From NCBI GenBank assembly GCA_009838645.1, contig VXRC01000029.1, positions 79,233 through 143,232 of the forward strand: 64,000 bases of DNA. Reading direction: 5' to 3'. This DNA is from Gemmatimonadota bacterium (GTDB lineage Bacteria; JAAXHH01). The position numbers and the translations under genes were made by a program. This document shows positions 44,388-54,522 of the stretch, piece after piece (the stretch's first letter is position 1; each line of letters starts with the position of its first letter). The notes below the pieces were generated by a model, which saw nothing but the letters and a program-made list of their open reading frames with translations, was not told the origin of the DNA and searched no databases.

Positions 44388-46178
44388 TCATCTCTCCAGT
44401 CTCTCCGTGCCGATGTACATCTCGGTGTACACGGTATTGTTCTCCCAGAAGGGATAGAATCCCGCGCGATCCTGCTTCAGTCCCTTTAGCCACGGCTTGC
44501 GGAGCTGGAACCGGTGGTCGTGCCACAGAAACGCCCCGCCGACCTCGGCAGTCAGTATCCATTCCGCCTCTTCGTAGAGTTGCATCCGCCTGTCCCGGTC
44601 GGTTTCCCTGCGGGCCCGGTCGATCAGGTCGTTGTAACGCGCATTGTTCCAGTCGTGCCGGGTGAATCCCCGGGGCTGGGAGCGCCAGGGCACGCCGAGC
44701 AGGCTCTGGGGATCGGAGAAGTCGGCGCCGTAGCCCACCATGCCCATGGGTATCTCCCATTCGTACATCAACCGGTTGAAGGCGTTCGCCTGCATGTTGC
44801 GGATCTCGAGACGGATGCCGAGTATGTCGAGCAGCTGTTCCTGGATCATCTGCACGGCCTGGCCGCTTTGTGACGAAGGCGGCGCGTCGCGTAGCCAGAC
44901 CTCGAGGGCGGGGAATCCCCTCCCGCCGGGATATCCGGCTTCGGCCAGCAGGCTGCGGGCGGCTTCCGGGTCGAACTGCTGCAGATGCCGCAACGTTTCT
45001 CCCGCATAGCCGGGGAAATTCGGGGGACGCATGCCATGGGCCGGCCGGACGGCGCCCTTGAACAGGACATCGGCTATGGTCTGCTTATCGATGGCCCGGG
45101 CAATGGCCTGGCGAACGCGGACGTCGTCCAGGGGCGGTTCCCGGGTACGAAAGAACAGGTATACCGTTGATACGCCGTTGAACTTCCAGAGCTGTTCGCT
45201 CAGCCCGGGATCATTCCGGATGCGGTCGAGATCGGCCGGGCTTCCCACGCCGACCAGGTCCACTTCACCGTTCTCGTACGGAAGCAAGCCCACGCCGCCG
45301 GACGCGCTGCCGGTCCCCGCCGTCCCCGAGAAGAGACGGACGATCTTCCTGAGATGACCGGGATTATTGCCTTTGTAATGTGGATTCAGCCGGAACGTCA
45401 TGTACTTGCCCTGCACCCATTCATCCAACCGAAAGGCCGAATTGCTCACGCATCTTCCGGCCTCCGTCCATCGGGCGCCGTATTTCTCCACCTGCCATCG
45501 CGGTACCGGCGAGGAGGCCGTGTACGACGTGACGTAGGGAAGGTAGGCGCAGGGTTCTTCGGTCTCGATTTCCAGGGTCAGGTCGCCGACCGCCCGTATG
45601 CCGAGCAGGTCCGGGTCGTCGGATTCCCGCTGGTTGAACGCCCTGGCGCCCTTGATGTCATAGTAGAAGAAGGCGTACACGTTGCCGCTGTCCGGATGGA
45701 GCAGGCGCCGGTACGTGTATTCGAAGTCGCGGGCGGTGACGGGCGTGCCGTCGCTCCAGCGCGCGCCGGGATGGAGGTGGAAGGTCCAGGTCCTTCCGTC
45801 GGGCGAACGCTCCCACCGGTCCGCCGCGCCGGGAATGAGCCCTTCGTTCTCGTCGATCATGCAGAGCCGTTCGAAGAGGAACGCGCTGCCCAGGGACTCG
45901 TAAAGGGCGACGCTCACGTCCAGGCTGGAGGGTTCGTTGGAGAAGTAGCGGAATACCTGGCGTTTGGGGGGCGCCGCGTCCGGAGGTAGCGGCCTGGCCG
46001 CGGCTTCTTCCGCCGGGACGGTCTCGACGAATGGATGGCCGGGAAGGTCGGACGGGCGGTTGCCGCAGGACGTAGTCGTCAGCAGGGCGACGAGTAACCC
46101 GCAGGACGTAGTCGTCAGCAGGGCGACGAGTAACCCATACCGGCAGAAAGGGTGGAATGTTCTCCATGGTTCGAGCAT
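44388..46178 (-). CDS. Peptide ABC transporter substrate-binding lipoprotein (SBP family 5), duplicated lipobox
   Basis: 596-residue OppA-type binding protein. Landmarks: ADRWERSPDGRTWTFHLHPG, ARWSDGTPVTARDFEYTYRRL, VRVRQAIARAIDKQTIADVLF and AGYPGGRGFPALEVWLRD. The signal peptide contains the same 12 residues twice in a row, GLLVALLTTTSC, each copy ending in a lipobox-like cysteine (C26 and C38). Only one can carry the lipid in the mature protein. No permease or ATPase genes accompany it; only the SDR gene follows. It resembles the protein at 16391-18133 over its length. Confidence 0.93.
   Translation of the reverse strand: MLEPWRTFHPFCRYGLLVALLTTTSCGLLVALLTTTSCGNRPSDLPGHPFVETVPAEEAAARPLPPDAAPPKRQVFRYFSNEPSSLDVSVALYESLGSAFLFERLCMIDENEGLIPGAADRWERSPDGRTWTFHLHPGARWSDGTPVTARDFEYTYRRLLHPDSGNVYAFFYYDIKGARAFNQRESDDPDLLGIRAVGDLTLEIETEEPCAYLPYVTSYTASSPVPRWQVEKYGARWTEAGRCVSNSAFRLDEWVQGKYMTFRLNPHYKGNNPGHLRKIVRLFSGTAGTGSASGGVGLLPYENGEVDLVGVGSPADLDRIRNDPGLSEQLWKFNGVSTVYLFFRTREPPLDDVRVRQAIARAIDKQTIADVLFKGAVRPAHGMRPPNFPGYAGETLRHLQQFDPEAARSLLAEAGYPGGRGFPALEVWLRDAPPSSQSGQAVQMIQEQLLDILGIRLEIRNMQANAFNRLMYEWEIPMGMVGYGADFSDPQSLLGVPWRSQPRGFTRHDWNNARYNDLIDRARRETDRDRRMQLYEEAEWILTAEVGGAFLWHDHRFQLRKPWLKGLKQDRAGFYPFWENNTVYTEMYIGTERLER
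46065..46136 (-). repeat. Perfect 36-bp tandem duplication across the lipobox
   Basis: Two identical adjacent 36-bp units (46065-46100 and 46101-46136) lie in the signal-peptide region of the binding protein gene. The unit is exactly 12 codons, so the frame is kept and the hydrophobic core plus lipobox is duplicated. Confidence 0.98.
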
Positions 46179-46211
46179 GTGCCCTCGCCTTGTTCGTTAT
46201 ATTCGTAAGGC

Positions 46212-47864
46212 TCACATGCCCAGCATCTTCCTGGCGACCTCACGCGCTTGATCCAGTGTTTGCACGATATGCGCTTCCGGTACGCGCTGGATGATCCCGA
46301 GGGCGGAAAGGGTATCTTCGACGGAACCTGCAAGCGACATGACGATGAACGAGGTATCTTCGCTCGTGGCGACGTCCATGAGCTGTTCGACGACCATGGC
46401 CGCGCTGTCGTCGATGTACGTGGCCCCGGAGAAATCGAAGATGACGACGTCATGGTCCTTGATGTCTTCGCTGATCACCCCTACCAGTTTCTTGGACGAG
46501 GCCACGGTGAAACTGCCCCTGAGCGCGACCAGGCCGACCCGGGCCGTGAACTCGTCTATGCCGGAACTTTCTTCTTCCTGCGTAAAGAACTGACGGTCCA
46601 GCAGCGGAACGGACACCACGCTGTCCAGTTCGAGGTTCTCCAGTTTCCTGGCGTGGGCCATGCCGGCGACGATCAGTCCGATCGCCACCGCGGTGACCAG
46701 GTCGACGAATACGGTCAGTCCCAGGGTGATCAGCAGAATGAAGAGATGTTCCCTTCGCAGACGGTGGATCCGCGTCAGCATCCGCCAGTCGACGATGTCC
46801 CAACCCACCTTCATGAGTATGCCCGCCAGCACGGCATGGGGGATCGGTTCGACGACCCAGCCCAGGCCCAGGAGCAGCCCCAGCAGAATGACCGCGCGGA
46901 CCACGCCGGACAGGCGGGTCGCTCCGCCTGCCCTGATATTGGTTACCGTGCCCATGGTGGCGCCGGCGCCGGGGAGTCCGCCCATCAGTCCGGCCACCAT
47001 GTTGCCGATGCCCTGCCCCACCAGTTCCTGGTCCGCCCTGTGGCGCGTACCCGTCAGCGAATCGGCGATAAGGGAGGTGAGCAGGCTGTCCACGGAACCG
47101 AGCAGGGCGAGGATGAGCGCGGGTTCGATGGCGCGAAGCAGGAAGTCGGCCGAGGGCGGCACGAGGATGATCTCGGGCAGGCCGGAGGGTATGATCCCGA
47201 TGACCGGTACTTCGGTGAACCAGAGCACGCTCAGCAGCGTGCCGGTGATCAGGGCGACGAGGGTGCCGGGCACGATTTTCGACAATCGCCGTGGCCAGAG
47301 TACGCCGACGGCCAGGGTGACGAAGGCGACTGCGAAAGCGCTGTAGTTGATGTCCCCGACGGCTTCAGACAATACGCGAACGGTGCCGACGACGCCACCC
47401 GGCGCGGCCGGCGCGCCGATGAAGGGCAGGGCCTGAATCAACATGACGATCAGGCCGATCCCGGACATGAACCCCGAGATCACCACGTGGGGAGTGTAGG
47501 CGACGTAACGGCCGATCCGCAACACGCCGAGCAGAATCTGAAGGAATCCGCCCAACATGACCACGACCAGGGCTTCGCTCATCGAACTGGCGTGTTCCGT
47601 TATGATGACCGCCATGGCCACGGTCATGGGCGCCGTGGGGCCGGAAATCTGGGAACGGGTTCCGCCGAACAACGCGGCGAACAGGCCGACGCCGATCGCG
47701 CCGTACAGACCGGCCGCCGCGCCCATTCCCGAAGCGACGCCGAAGGCGAGCGCGACCGGCAGACCCACTACCGCCGCGGTTATCCCACCGAACACGTCGC
47801 CGCGGAAGGTATCCAGGCTGTAGTTCAAAGCAGTGCTCCCGTACTTGACTGATTGGGCTTGCAT
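46212..47864 (-). CDS. SulP family anion transporter with STAS domain
   Basis: 550-residue inner-membrane transporter for sulfate, bicarbonate or other anions. The N-terminal membrane domain starts with DTFRGDVFGGITAAVVGLPV and has SGMGAAAGLYGAIGVGLFAALFGGTRSQISGPTA-type helices (the GPTAPMTVAM motif is visible), about 12 to 14 in total. The C-terminal part is a STAS domain with DHDVVIFDFSGATYIDDSAA. ATG 47864 is the family-like start; its ribosome site is weak, and the frame stays open to 47933. It may be bicarbonate-specific given the gamma carbonic anhydrase elsewhere, but nothing here decides that. Confidence 0.92.
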   Translation of the reverse strand: MQAQSVKYGSTALNYSLDTFRGDVFGGITAAVVGLPVALAFGVASGMGAAAGLYGAIGVGLFAALFGGTRSQISGPTAPMTVAMAVIITEHASSMSEALVVVMLGGFLQILLGVLRIGRYVAYTPHVVISGFMSGIGLIVMLIQALPFIGAPAAPGGVVGTVRVLSEAVGDINYSAFAVAFVTLAVGVLWPRRLSKIVPGTLVALITGTLLSVLWFTEVPVIGIIPSGLPEIILVPPSADFLLRAIEPALILALLGSVDSLLTSLIADSLTGTRHRADQELVGQGIGNMVAGLMGGLPGAGATMGTVTNIRAGGATRLSGVVRAVILLGLLLGLGWVVEPIPHAVLAGILMKVGWDIVDWRMLTRIHRLRREHLFILLITLGLTVFVDLVTAVAIGLIVAGMAHARKLENLELDSVVSVPLLDRQFFTQEEESSGIDEFTARVGLVALRGSFTVASSKKLVGVISEDIKDHDVVIFDFSGATYIDDSAAMVVEQLMDVATSEDTSFIVMSLAGSVEDTLSALGIIQRVPEAHIVQTLDQAREVARKMLGM

Positions 47865-47995
47865 CGCGGGGAAAGTAACGTATCTTCGCTGATTAAATGA
47901 TATACATCGAAAGGGCAAGGTCAAGCATTCCAATGGTGTGATTCAATCCTGCGCGATAAAAGCGCGACAGGCCTCAAAAACGGACGACTGATCCC

Positions 47996-48691
47996 ATGTG
48001 CGGCCGCCTCTCGCAGAACCTGACCTGGCAGCAGATCTACACGCTGTACACCCTGCCGAATTCCGCGCCTCGGCTTGATCCGCAACCCAGGTTCAACGGC
48101 GCGCCTACCCAGGATTTCGCGCTCTGCCGCCTGGACGAAAGTGGGCTGAGATCCATGGCCGTGCTGCGCTGGGGACTGGTTCCGTTCTGGGCTAAAGACG
48201 TCAAGATCGGCGCACGGATGATCAATGCCCGGGCCGAGACCGTCCAGGAGAAGCCGGCCTTCCGATCGGCTTTCCGCACGAGGCGGTGCCTCATCCCGGC
48301 GAACGGATGGTTCGAATGGAAACGGACTGGGCCGACCGGAGGCGGCAAGCAACCTTATTTCCTGGCGCTTGAAAGCGGTTCTCCCGTTTCCTTCGCCGCA
48401 CTGTGGGAGCAATGGGGGCGGGGCGGCCAACATCTCGAAACGTTCACCATCATCACGACCGAAGCTTCGCCCGCGCTTTCGGATATACATGATCGGCAGC
48501 CCGCGGTGGTCGATCCGGACGATTATACCGACTGGTTCGACCCCGGGACGCCCGAGGAGACGCTTCAGGAGATCATAGGCACGCCTCACGAAGGTCCCTA
48601 TGAAACCCGTCCCTTGAGCGACCTGGTGAACCGGGTGGCCAACGACACGCCGGACATCCTGAAACCGCTGGAGAGGCAAACGCTGTTCTGA
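47996..48691 (+). CDS. yedK: SOS response-associated peptidase family protein (SRAP/YedK/HMCES)
   Basis: 231-residue protein that covalently caps abasic sites in single-stranded DNA. The catalytic Cys2 follows the initiator Met (MCGRLSQN). The conserved RFNGAPTQ (Asn near 34), VLRWGLVPFWAKD, INARAETVQEKPAFRSAF and CLIPANGWFEWKR are present, as is the histidine motif SDIHDRQPAVV. In most family members the residue after IHDR is Met; here it is Gln. It is divergent from the SulP gene and stands alone. No SOS box was recognised. Confidence 0.94.
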   Translation: MCGRLSQNLTWQQIYTLYTLPNSAPRLDPQPRFNGAPTQDFALCRLDESGLRSMAVLRWGLVPFWAKDVKIGARMINARAETVQEKPAFRSAFRTRRCLIPANGWFEWKRTGPTGGGKQPYFLALESGSPVSFAALWEQWGRGGQHLETFTIITTEASPALSDIHDRQPAVVDPDDYTDWFDPGTPEETLQEIIGTPHEGPYETRPLSDLVNRVANDTPDILKPLERQTLF

Positions 48692-48754
48692 CGGATTGAC
48701 GCCATCTTTTGACGCTATCTTTTGGCGCAATCTAAAGTACGCGAGGCGTGTACC

Positions 48755-49237
48755 GTGGTTCAACCACCCCGTGGGACTCCGCAAGACGATGCCGGTACGC
48801 TTCGGCGTCTCGTCCTGGTCGTGCTGACGTTCGGCATCGCCGGCGTTGGTTTCGAACTGGTGCTGCTGGATCACATGGAAGATCCCTGGCAATGGGCGCC
48901 GATCGTACTGCTGGCGGCCGCGCTGCCGGTTTCGATCTGGCTCATTCTCTCGCCCGGTTTCGCCGTCATACGGACGTACCAGGCCATGATGATACTGTTC
49001 GTTATTTCCGGGTTCGTCGGGCAGTGGCTGCACTACCAGGGCAACGTGGAGTTCGAACTGGAAATGTATCCGTCGCGGCAAGGGCTCGAACTGGTGTGGG
49101 AGGCGCTGAGTGGCGCTTACCCGTCCCTCGCGCCGGGCACCATGACATTGTTCGGTTTGCTCGGCCTGGTGACCTGCCTTCGGCATCCGGCCCTTCATTC
49201 AAGACCTGTATCCACCAAAACCCTGGAGAAACCATGA
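48755..49237 (+). CDS. Small four-helix membrane protein of unknown function
   Basis: 160-residue protein with four predicted membrane helices (LVLVVLTFGIAGVGFELVLL, WAPIVLLAAALPVSIWLILS, MMILFVISGFVGQWLHYQ and a last one near TMTLFGLLGLVTCL). A GTG start at 48755 with GAGG 8 bp upstream is chosen; a TTG at 48722 is possible. Its stop overlaps the start of the next gene (ATGA, 49234-49237), so it is probably translated together with the helix-hairpin-helix lipoprotein. I recognise no family. Confidence 0.75.
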   Translation: MVQPPRGTPQDDAGTLRRLVLVVLTFGIAGVGFELVLLDHMEDPWQWAPIVLLAAALPVSIWLILSPGFAVIRTYQAMMILFVISGFVGQWLHYQGNVEFELEMYPSRQGLELVWEALSGAYPSLAPGTMTLFGLLGLVTCLRHPALHSRPVSTKTLEKP

Positions 49238-49959
49238 CAAACCTGAAGAAACCCCGGTCTGTTTTGCTGCACGCGCTGATCACGGGTCTGTTCGCGGTCG
49301 TGATGGGAGGATGCGGCGACACGGAAACGGGCAGTCCGGGCAGTCCGGGCAGTCCGGGCGATCCCGCCCAGGCCGAATCGACCGTCGAATCGGCGTCGGC
49401 GGTCATCAATCCCAATCTCGCCGGACGCGACGATCTCGGGATGCTGCCGGGCATGACCTCCGAACTCGCGAACGCGGTGCTGGATGCGCGTCCCTTCATG
49501 GACATGATCGGGCTGGACGGACTGGTCACCGGGCACCTCGGCGGCGATGAGGCCGCCGCGCTCTACGCGCAGATGTTCATTCCCCTGAACCTGAACACGG
49601 CCTCGGACGCGGAGATCCTGCTGGTGCCCGGCGTGGGGGACCGGATGCTGCACGAATTCAAGGAGTACCGCCCGTACCTTTCCATTGCCCAGTGGCGGCG
49701 GGAAATGGGCAAGTACGTGGACGACGAGGAGGTCGCCCGCATGGAACAGTACGTGTTCGTCCCCATCGACCTGAATACGGCCACCGACGAGGAGATACTC
49801 GCCGTACCCGGCGTGGGGGAGCGCATGGCCCATGAATTCAGGGAGTACCGCCCGTATACCAGCATGGAGCAGTTTCGCCGTGAAATCGGTAAGTACGTGG
49901 ACGATGGTGAGGTGAATCGGCTGGCAAGATACGTGGAGATCCGAAGCCAGGATCCGTAG
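49234..49959 (+). CDS. Helix-hairpin-helix lipoprotein (ComEA-like)
   Basis: 241-residue exported protein. The signal peptide ends in the lipobox VVMGGC and is followed by a Gly-Ser-Pro repeat linker (TGSPGSPGSPGDPA). The rest has three helix-hairpin-helix units: a degenerate one at about 55-85, then LNLNTASDAEILLVPGVGDR and IDLNTATDEEILAVPGVGER, each followed by an EYRPY motif and a GKYVDD helix. ComEA-type HhH domains bind DNA at the cell surface during uptake, but other roles are known. No other competence genes lie nearby. Start has a CTGGAG site and overlaps the previous gene by 4 bp. Confidence 0.88.
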   Translation: MTNLKKPRSVLLHALITGLFAVVMGGCGDTETGSPGSPGSPGDPAQAESTVESASAVINPNLAGRDDLGMLPGMTSELANAVLDARPFMDMIGLDGLVTGHLGGDEAAALYAQMFIPLNLNTASDAEILLVPGVGDRMLHEFKEYRPYLSIAQWRREMGKYVDDEEVARMEQYVFVPIDLNTATDEEILAVPGVGERMAHEFREYRPYTSMEQFRREIGKYVDDGEVNRLARYVEIRSQDP

Positions 49960-49960
49960 A

Positions 49961-50048
49961 AGAAAGCGTGCCGCGTGCGGGGGAACTGTAGTAGGAAGTG
50001 CGCGGTTTGCGGGCGAGCTGTAGTAGGAAGCGTGCCACGAGCGGGAAA
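49961..50048. repeat. 32-bp tandem repeat between the HhH gene and tRNA-Pro
   Basis: Two full 32-bp units (49961-49992 and 49993-50024) and a 24-bp partial third unit (50025-50048). The common core is AGGAAGCGTGCCGCG...GCGGGCGAACTGTAGT with several substitutions between copies. It starts 2 bp after the stop codon. Confidence 0.8.
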
Positions 50049-50054
50049 TGGCAA

Positions 50055-50129
50055 TCGGGGTGGGGGGATTTGAACCCCCGACCCCCTGCTCCCAAAGCAG
50101 GTGCGCTGACCGGACTGCGCTACACCCCG
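50055..50129 (-). tRNA. tRNA-Pro (anticodon TGG)
   Basis: 75-nt cloverleaf. The anticodon stem-loop CCTGC-TTTGGGA-GCAGG gives TGG. The acceptor stem is CGGGGTG/CACCCCG, the discriminator is A, and no CCA is encoded. The D-arm starts TAGCGCAGTCCGG as expected for proline. Confidence 0.95.
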
Positions 50130-50142
50130 AAAACACCGGAGT

Positions 50143-50171
50143 ATGATACGGCTCGCCGGTGGTCCTGTCAA
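50143..50171 (-). promoter_or_regulatory. Consensus sigma70 promoter of tRNA-Pro
   Basis: On the minus strand TTGACA (50171-50166), a 17-bp spacer and TATCAT (50148-50143), 13 bp before the mature tRNA. It has the same spacing as the promoters before tRNA-Met and tRNA-Arg. Confidence 0.85.
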
Positions 50172-50234
50172 GGCAAACCCCGGCCGCAGCGGCCCTTGAG
50201 CGGTCCGATAGCGGCCGTCTGTGGGAATTCAACG

Positions 50235-51239
50235 ATGAAGCTGGCCGTCAACGGAAGGATGGACGCCGAACACCTCGCCTTCGCCCGGCAGCTGGGAGTG
50301 ACGGACGTGGTGAACGGGGTGCCGGATTGTGATCTGTCAAAGGGTTACTACAGTTTTCATGACCTGTCGCTTCAGAAGGCGCGCATAGAAGATGCCGGGT
50401 TGATCTGGTCGGTGCTCGAGGGCGTGCCTCCCGAGTGGTGCGACAAGATCAAGCTGGGACTGCCGGGGCGCGACGAGCAGATCGACAACTGGTGCAGGAC
50501 GCTGGATAACATGGGCGCCGCGGGCATCCCCGTCCTGGGGTATTTCTTCAGTCTGCGCAACGTGGGCGGCAATTATGGACTGCGCACGTCGAAGTCGACC
50601 CGGAGCCGGGGCGGCGCGGTCGTCACCAGCTTCGACTACGAACAGATCAGGGGCGCGAGACAGGACTACTGGCATCCCCCCGTTGCCCGGGACCTGGAAC
50701 GGTCCGACGAGGACATGTGGCGCAACGTCGCCTATTTCCTTGAGGCGGTCATACCGACGGCCGAGAAGGCCGGGGTGCGCATGAGCCTGCATCCGGACGA
50801 CCCGCCCATCTCACCCATAGCGGGAATCGCGCGCGTCTTCCGCAGCCACGAGGCGCTGTCGCGGCTCGTCGACCTCGTACCCAGCGACTGCAACGGCCTG
50901 GGTTTCTGCCAGGGGACCATTTCGGAAATTCCGGGCGACGTGCTCGACGCCATCCGGTATTTCGGCGGCCGGGGCAAGATCAACTATGTCCATTTCCGCT
51001 TCGTGTCCGGACCCGTTCCCACGTTCTCGGAGACCTTCATCGACCAGGGCCACGTGGATCCCATGGCGTCCCTGCGGGCCTACGAGGAAGCCGGCGTGGA
51101 TTGTCCCATGATCGACGATCACGTGCCGCGGCTGGCCATAGATCCCGATGACCGCCACAGCACGTCCCGAGCCTACGCGCTGGGCTACATGAAGGCGTTG
51201 CTGGACAACGTGGGAAAACGACGGGAAGGTGCAGCGTGA
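50235..51239 (+). CDS. Mannonate dehydratase (UxuA family)
   Basis: 334-residue TIM-barrel enzyme that removes water from D-mannonate to give 2-keto-3-deoxygluconate in hexuronate breakdown. UxuA landmarks are present: the metal site in [41 protein letters not shown], and GKINYVHFR followed by IDDHVPR. The family length is usually 350-400, so this is a compact form. The frame upstream of 50235 reads through tRNA-Pro and is discarded. It is the first of five overlapping genes: its stop and the GTG of the next gene share four bases (GTGA). Confidence 0.9.
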   Translation: MKLAVNGRMDAEHLAFARQLGVTDVVNGVPDCDLSKGYYSFHDLSLQKARIEDAGLIWSVLEGVPPEWCDKIKLGLPGRDEQIDNWCRTLDNMGAAGIPVLGYFFSLRNVGGNYGLRTSKSTRSRGGAVVTSFDYEQIRGARQDYWHPPVARDLERSDEDMWRNVAYFLEAVIPTAEKAGVRMSLHPDDPPISPIAGIARVFRSHEALSRLVDLVPSDCNGLGFCQGTISEIPGDVLDAIRYFGGRGKINYVHFRFVSGPVPTFSETFIDQGHVDPMASLRAYEEAGVDCPMIDDHVPRLAIDPDDRHSTSRAYALGYMKALLDNVGKRREGAA

Positions 51240-52483
51240 TCCGCGTCGACCGGGACCGGTTCCTGGAAGAGGGCTACCTGATCCTTCGCGGCATGATCTC
51301 CCCGCGGGATCTCGAAATCCTTCGCAGCAGTTACGAAAGGCTCGTGGACCGGCAGCGCTGCATCTGGACGGACGAGGCGGCCCGGGGCAAGGCGCCGGCC
51401 GACGTGTGGCGGACCGCGGCCCAGCCGAGGCTGAACATTACGCGGCCGCCGGACCTGGGCGACCGGGAAACAGCACCGGCCTTCGCGTTCTGGCTGCACG
51501 AGAACGTCCAGGGCGTGAGCAGCGCGCTCCTCGACGAAGACGACGCGCCGCCCACGGAAATGATGCTCATGTGCAACCCGGTGAGAGACCACGGTCCCGC
51601 CCGGTGGCATCGCGATTTCTATCCGCCGTTGAACTGTCCGCTCATGGCCTATGCGGACGATATCCTGGAAAGCGGGCCCCGGTACGTCCAGTGGAACGTG
51701 CCGCTGTACGACGACAACGTGCTGTGGGTCGTCCCGGGCAGCCACGTCCGGCGCAACACGCACGAAGAAAACGCGTCCATGTCCAGAGACCCCAGGTCTC
51801 CGGTCCCGGGCGGCGTGCAGACCCGGCTGCAGGCGGGGGATGGGGTCGTCTACATTCTACCCATACTCCACTGGGGGAGCAACTACTCTACGAAAATGCG
51901 CCGCACCATTCACGGGGGATTCGCGCGCCTGACGCACTGGCACACGACGGACTGGATCGAGCATCTTGCGCCCGCGGCCCGCGATGCCTGCCAGCGCTGG
52001 CACGAGCGCGCCGCCGGTTACATGGACCACGGGGAGGCGGCGCTGCGTGCGGTCCTGGCCGCGGACGCCGGCGCCTATCGAAGCGCACTGGATGCGCTGC
52101 ATCCCGGAAGGGGCGAAAAGGGCGTCGTCAAGTCGACTATCTGTCTCAGCAAGACGGCCCGGCACATATACAACCAGCATTGTGTGGAACCGGACGACCT
52201 TTCGGCGCCGGAAGCCCTGGGCATCGAATCGGTCCATCCCATGACCCTGCAGTGGGGCAGGCCGCTCGGGGACCGCTTCACCCCGGAGGAAGCGGAAGGC
52301 CTGTGGGCGCGGTTCAAGCCCGTCGACGTCCTCATGCAATCCGACGAAAACCAGCTCCTGCCGGGTTTCCAGGGCGGCGAGACCCGTTATCACTTCGAAG
52401 AAGTCCCGCCGGCGCTCACCCCGGACAGCTGGTACGCTTCATGGACCACCGGACGTATTGGAAACGGGGCATCCTCATCATGA
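51236..52483 (+). CDS. Phytanoyl-CoA dioxygenase (PhyH) family protein
   Basis: 415-residue iron(II)/2-oxoglutarate oxygenase. The facial triad is visible as RWHRDFYP (H-x-D), with the distal His in [19 protein letters not shown] supplies the arginine that binds 2-oxoglutarate. These enzymes hydroxylate or demethylate small molecules and many uncultured bacteria carry large sets of them. It starts with GTG, overlapping the mannonate dehydratase by 4 bp, and its stop overlaps the next ATG (ATGA). The length is above the typical 280-300 because of a C-terminal extension from about residue 260. Confidence 0.88.
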   Translation: MIRVDRDRFLEEGYLILRGMISPRDLEILRSSYERLVDRQRCIWTDEAARGKAPADVWRTAAQPRLNITRPPDLGDRETAPAFAFWLHENVQGVSSALLDEDDAPPTEMMLMCNPVRDHGPARWHRDFYPPLNCPLMAYADDILESGPRYVQWNVPLYDDNVLWVVPGSHVRRNTHEENASMSRDPRSPVPGGVQTRLQAGDGVVYILPILHWGSNYSTKMRRTIHGGFARLTHWHTTDWIEHLAPAARDACQRWHERAAGYMDHGEAALRAVLAADAGAYRSALDALHPGRGEKGVVKSTICLSKTARHIYNQHCVEPDDLSAPEALGIESVHPMTLQWGRPLGDRFTPEEAEGLWARFKPVDVLMQSDENQLLPGFQGGETRYHFEEVPPALTPDSWYASWTTGRIGNGASSS

Positions 52484-54522
52484 AACCACCTTCCCTGCTC
52501 TCCTTCGATGCCGTGGTCGGCCAGTCCGATCCCGCAATATACGATATACAGTCCAGCGCGCCGGGCCCGGAAGGCAGCCTGCCGCTCACCGGCGACATGT
52601 TGCGGGACAGCCCGAGCGGCGACCTCTTCGGCCTATCCCAGAACGTGGGCATGGGTTGGAGTCCAAAAGCGCTGAAACGCCGGGAATACCTGATCCTCAG
52701 CACCCAGGGAGGGATCCGTGCATCCGACGGAACGCCCGTGGCCCTGGGGTACCACACGGGCCACTGGGAGGTCGGCCTGCTCATGCAGGCGGCCGCCGAG
52801 GAGCTTACGGCCCTGGGCGGCATTCCCTTCGGCGGTTACTGCACCGATCCCTGCGATGGGCGCACCCAGGGCACGCCGGGCATGATGGACAGCCTGCCTT
52901 ACAGAAACGACGCGGCCATGGTATTCCGGCGGCTGATCCGGTCGTTGCCGACGCGCCAGGGCGTAATCGGCGTGGCGACGTGCGACAAGGGGCTGCCCGC
53001 CATGATGATCGCACTGGCGGCGACCCATGACCTGCCCTGCGTGCTGGTGCCTGGCGGCGTCACGCTGCCGCCCGAAGAGGGCGAAGACGCCGGCAAGATC
53101 CAATCCATCGGCGCCCGGTACGCCCATGGTGAGATCACGCTGGAATATGCGGCGGACATGGGCTGCCGGACCTGCGCGTCGCCGGGCGGCGGCTGCCAGT
53201 TCCTCGGTACGGCCGCCACTTCGCAGATCGTGGGCGAAGCCTTCGGCCTCTCCCTGCCCCACAGCGCGCTGGCGCCGTCGGGCCAGCCCATCTGGACCGA
53301 CATGGCAAAGCGGTCGGCCCGCGCGCTGATGCGGTTGGACGCCGAGGGATTGACCGTTCGGAAGATCCTGACCGAAGCGGCGCTCGAGAACGCCATGACG
53401 GTCCACGCCGCCTTCGGTGGTTCCACCAACCTGCTGCTGCACATCCCCGCGGTCGCCCATGCCGCCGGACTGCGCCGTCCCGGGATCGAGGACTGGGTAA
53501 GGATAAACCGGCAGACTCCCAGGCTGGTGGACGTGCTGCCGAACGGCCCGACGGGATATCCCACGGTGACAGCTTTCCTTGCCGGCGGCGTACCGGAAGT
53601 CATGCTGCATCTGCGCGATGCGGGTCTGCTGAATGAATCGGCGCTTACCGCGTCCGGGGCAACCCTGGGAGAGGTATTGGACTGGTGGCGGGCGTCCGAC
53701 AGACGGCGGCTGGTGCGAGAGCGCCTCAAGAAGGTAGACGGGATCGACCCGGACGACGTGATCATGTCTCCCGACCGCGCGCGAAAGCGGGGGCTGACCA
53801 GCACGGTGACCTTTCCCGTGGGCAACCTCGCGCCGGAGGGATCAGTCATCAAGAGTACGGCCATCGACCCGGACGTCGTCGATCCGGACGGGGTGTACCG
53901 TAAAACGGGGCCCGCACGGGTATTCACGCGGGAACGGGACGCCATCGCCGCCATCAAGAGCCGGGACGAGGACCGGATCAAGCCCGGCGACGTGCTGGTA
54001 CTCATCTGCCGGGGTCCCATGGGCGCCGGCATGGAGGAGACCTACCAGATCACCGCGGCGCTGAGACACCTGTCCTTCGGCAAGCACGTCGCCGTGGTGA
54101 CCGACGCCCGGTTCTCCGGCATTTCGACGGGCGCCTGCATCGGCCACGTCGGTCCCGAGGCCCTGGCGGGCGGCCCCATCGGAAAGGTCATCGATGGCGA
54201 CCTGGTGGAAATCGTCATAGACCGGAATAACCTGACCGGATCCATCAACCTGGTCGGCAGCGAGGACCGCACGTTCGGCGTGGAGGAGGGCAACCGGCTG
54301 CTCGCCGGGCGTTCGCCGAGAAACGACCTGGCCGTCGACCCGAATCTACCCGACGACACCCGGCTTTGGGCCGCACTGCAGCAGGCCGGCGGAGGTGCGT
54401 GGGGCGGATGTGTCTACGACGTGGACGAGATCGTCCAGCGTTTGCAGCACCGTGTCCCGGCCGGACCGGAGCCCGCGAAGCCGTCACAACCAAAGACGAA
54501 GGCAGGTAAAAATGGCAGATAA
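52480..54522 (+). CDS. IlvD/Edd family dehydratase, YjhG/YagF (D-xylonate dehydratase) type
   Basis: 680-residue [Fe-S] dehydratase. The YjhG-like N-terminus ([20 protein letters not shown]), the cysteine motifs [22 protein letters not shown] and [18 protein letters not shown], and the C-terminal [15 protein letters not shown] with [20 protein letters not shown] are all present. The longer open frame that overlaps the PhyH gene in another phase is not used; ATG 52480 overlaps the PhyH stop as ATGA. Members act on D-xylonate or similar aldonates to make 2-keto-3-deoxy acids. Two different dehydratases in one operon suggest two sugar acids, or one modified by the oxygenase. Confidence 0.92.
   Translation: MKPPSLLSFDAVVGQSDPAIYDIQSSAPGPEGSLPLTGDMLRDSPSGDLFGLSQNVGMGWSPKALKRREYLILSTQGGIRASDGTPVALGYHTGHWEVGLLMQAAAEELTALGGIPFGGYCTDPCDGRTQGTPGMMDSLPYRNDAAMVFRRLIRSLPTRQGVIGVATCDKGLPAMMIALAATHDLPCVLVPGGVTLPPEEGEDAGKIQSIGARYAHGEITLEYAADMGCRTCASPGGGCQFLGTAATSQIVGEAFGLSLPHSALAPSGQPIWTDMAKRSARALMRLDAEGLTVRKILTEAALENAMTVHAAFGGSTNLLLHIPAVAHAAGLRRPGIEDWVRINRQTPRLVDVLPNGPTGYPTVTAFLAGGVPEVMLHLRDAGLLNESALTASGATLGEVLDWWRASDRRRLVRERLKKVDGIDPDDVIMSPDRARKRGLTSTVTFPVGNLAPEGSVIKSTAIDPDVVDPDGVYRKTGPARVFTRERDAIAAIKSRDEDRIKPGDVLVLICRGPMGAGMEETYQITAALRHLSFGKHVAVVTDARFSGISTGACIGHVGPEALAGGPIGKVIDGDLVEIVIDRNNLTGSINLVGSEDRTFGVEEGNRLLAGRSPRNDLAVDPNLPDDTRLWAALQQAGGGAWGGCVYDVDEIVQRLQHRVPAGPEPAKPSQPKTKAGKNGR

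Noticed and set aside
48748..49233. Long N-terminal extension of the helix-hairpin-helix protein
   Set aside because: It lies over the four-helix membrane protein gene in a different frame; the signal peptide with lipobox begins at 49234 after a good ribosome site.
51229..52479. A 1097-codon plus-strand frame that would extend the YjhG-type dehydratase by 417 residues
   Set aside because: The extension overlaps the PhyH gene in another frame, is Arg/Pro/Gly-rich shadow sequence, and the ATGA junction at 52480 gives a natural start.
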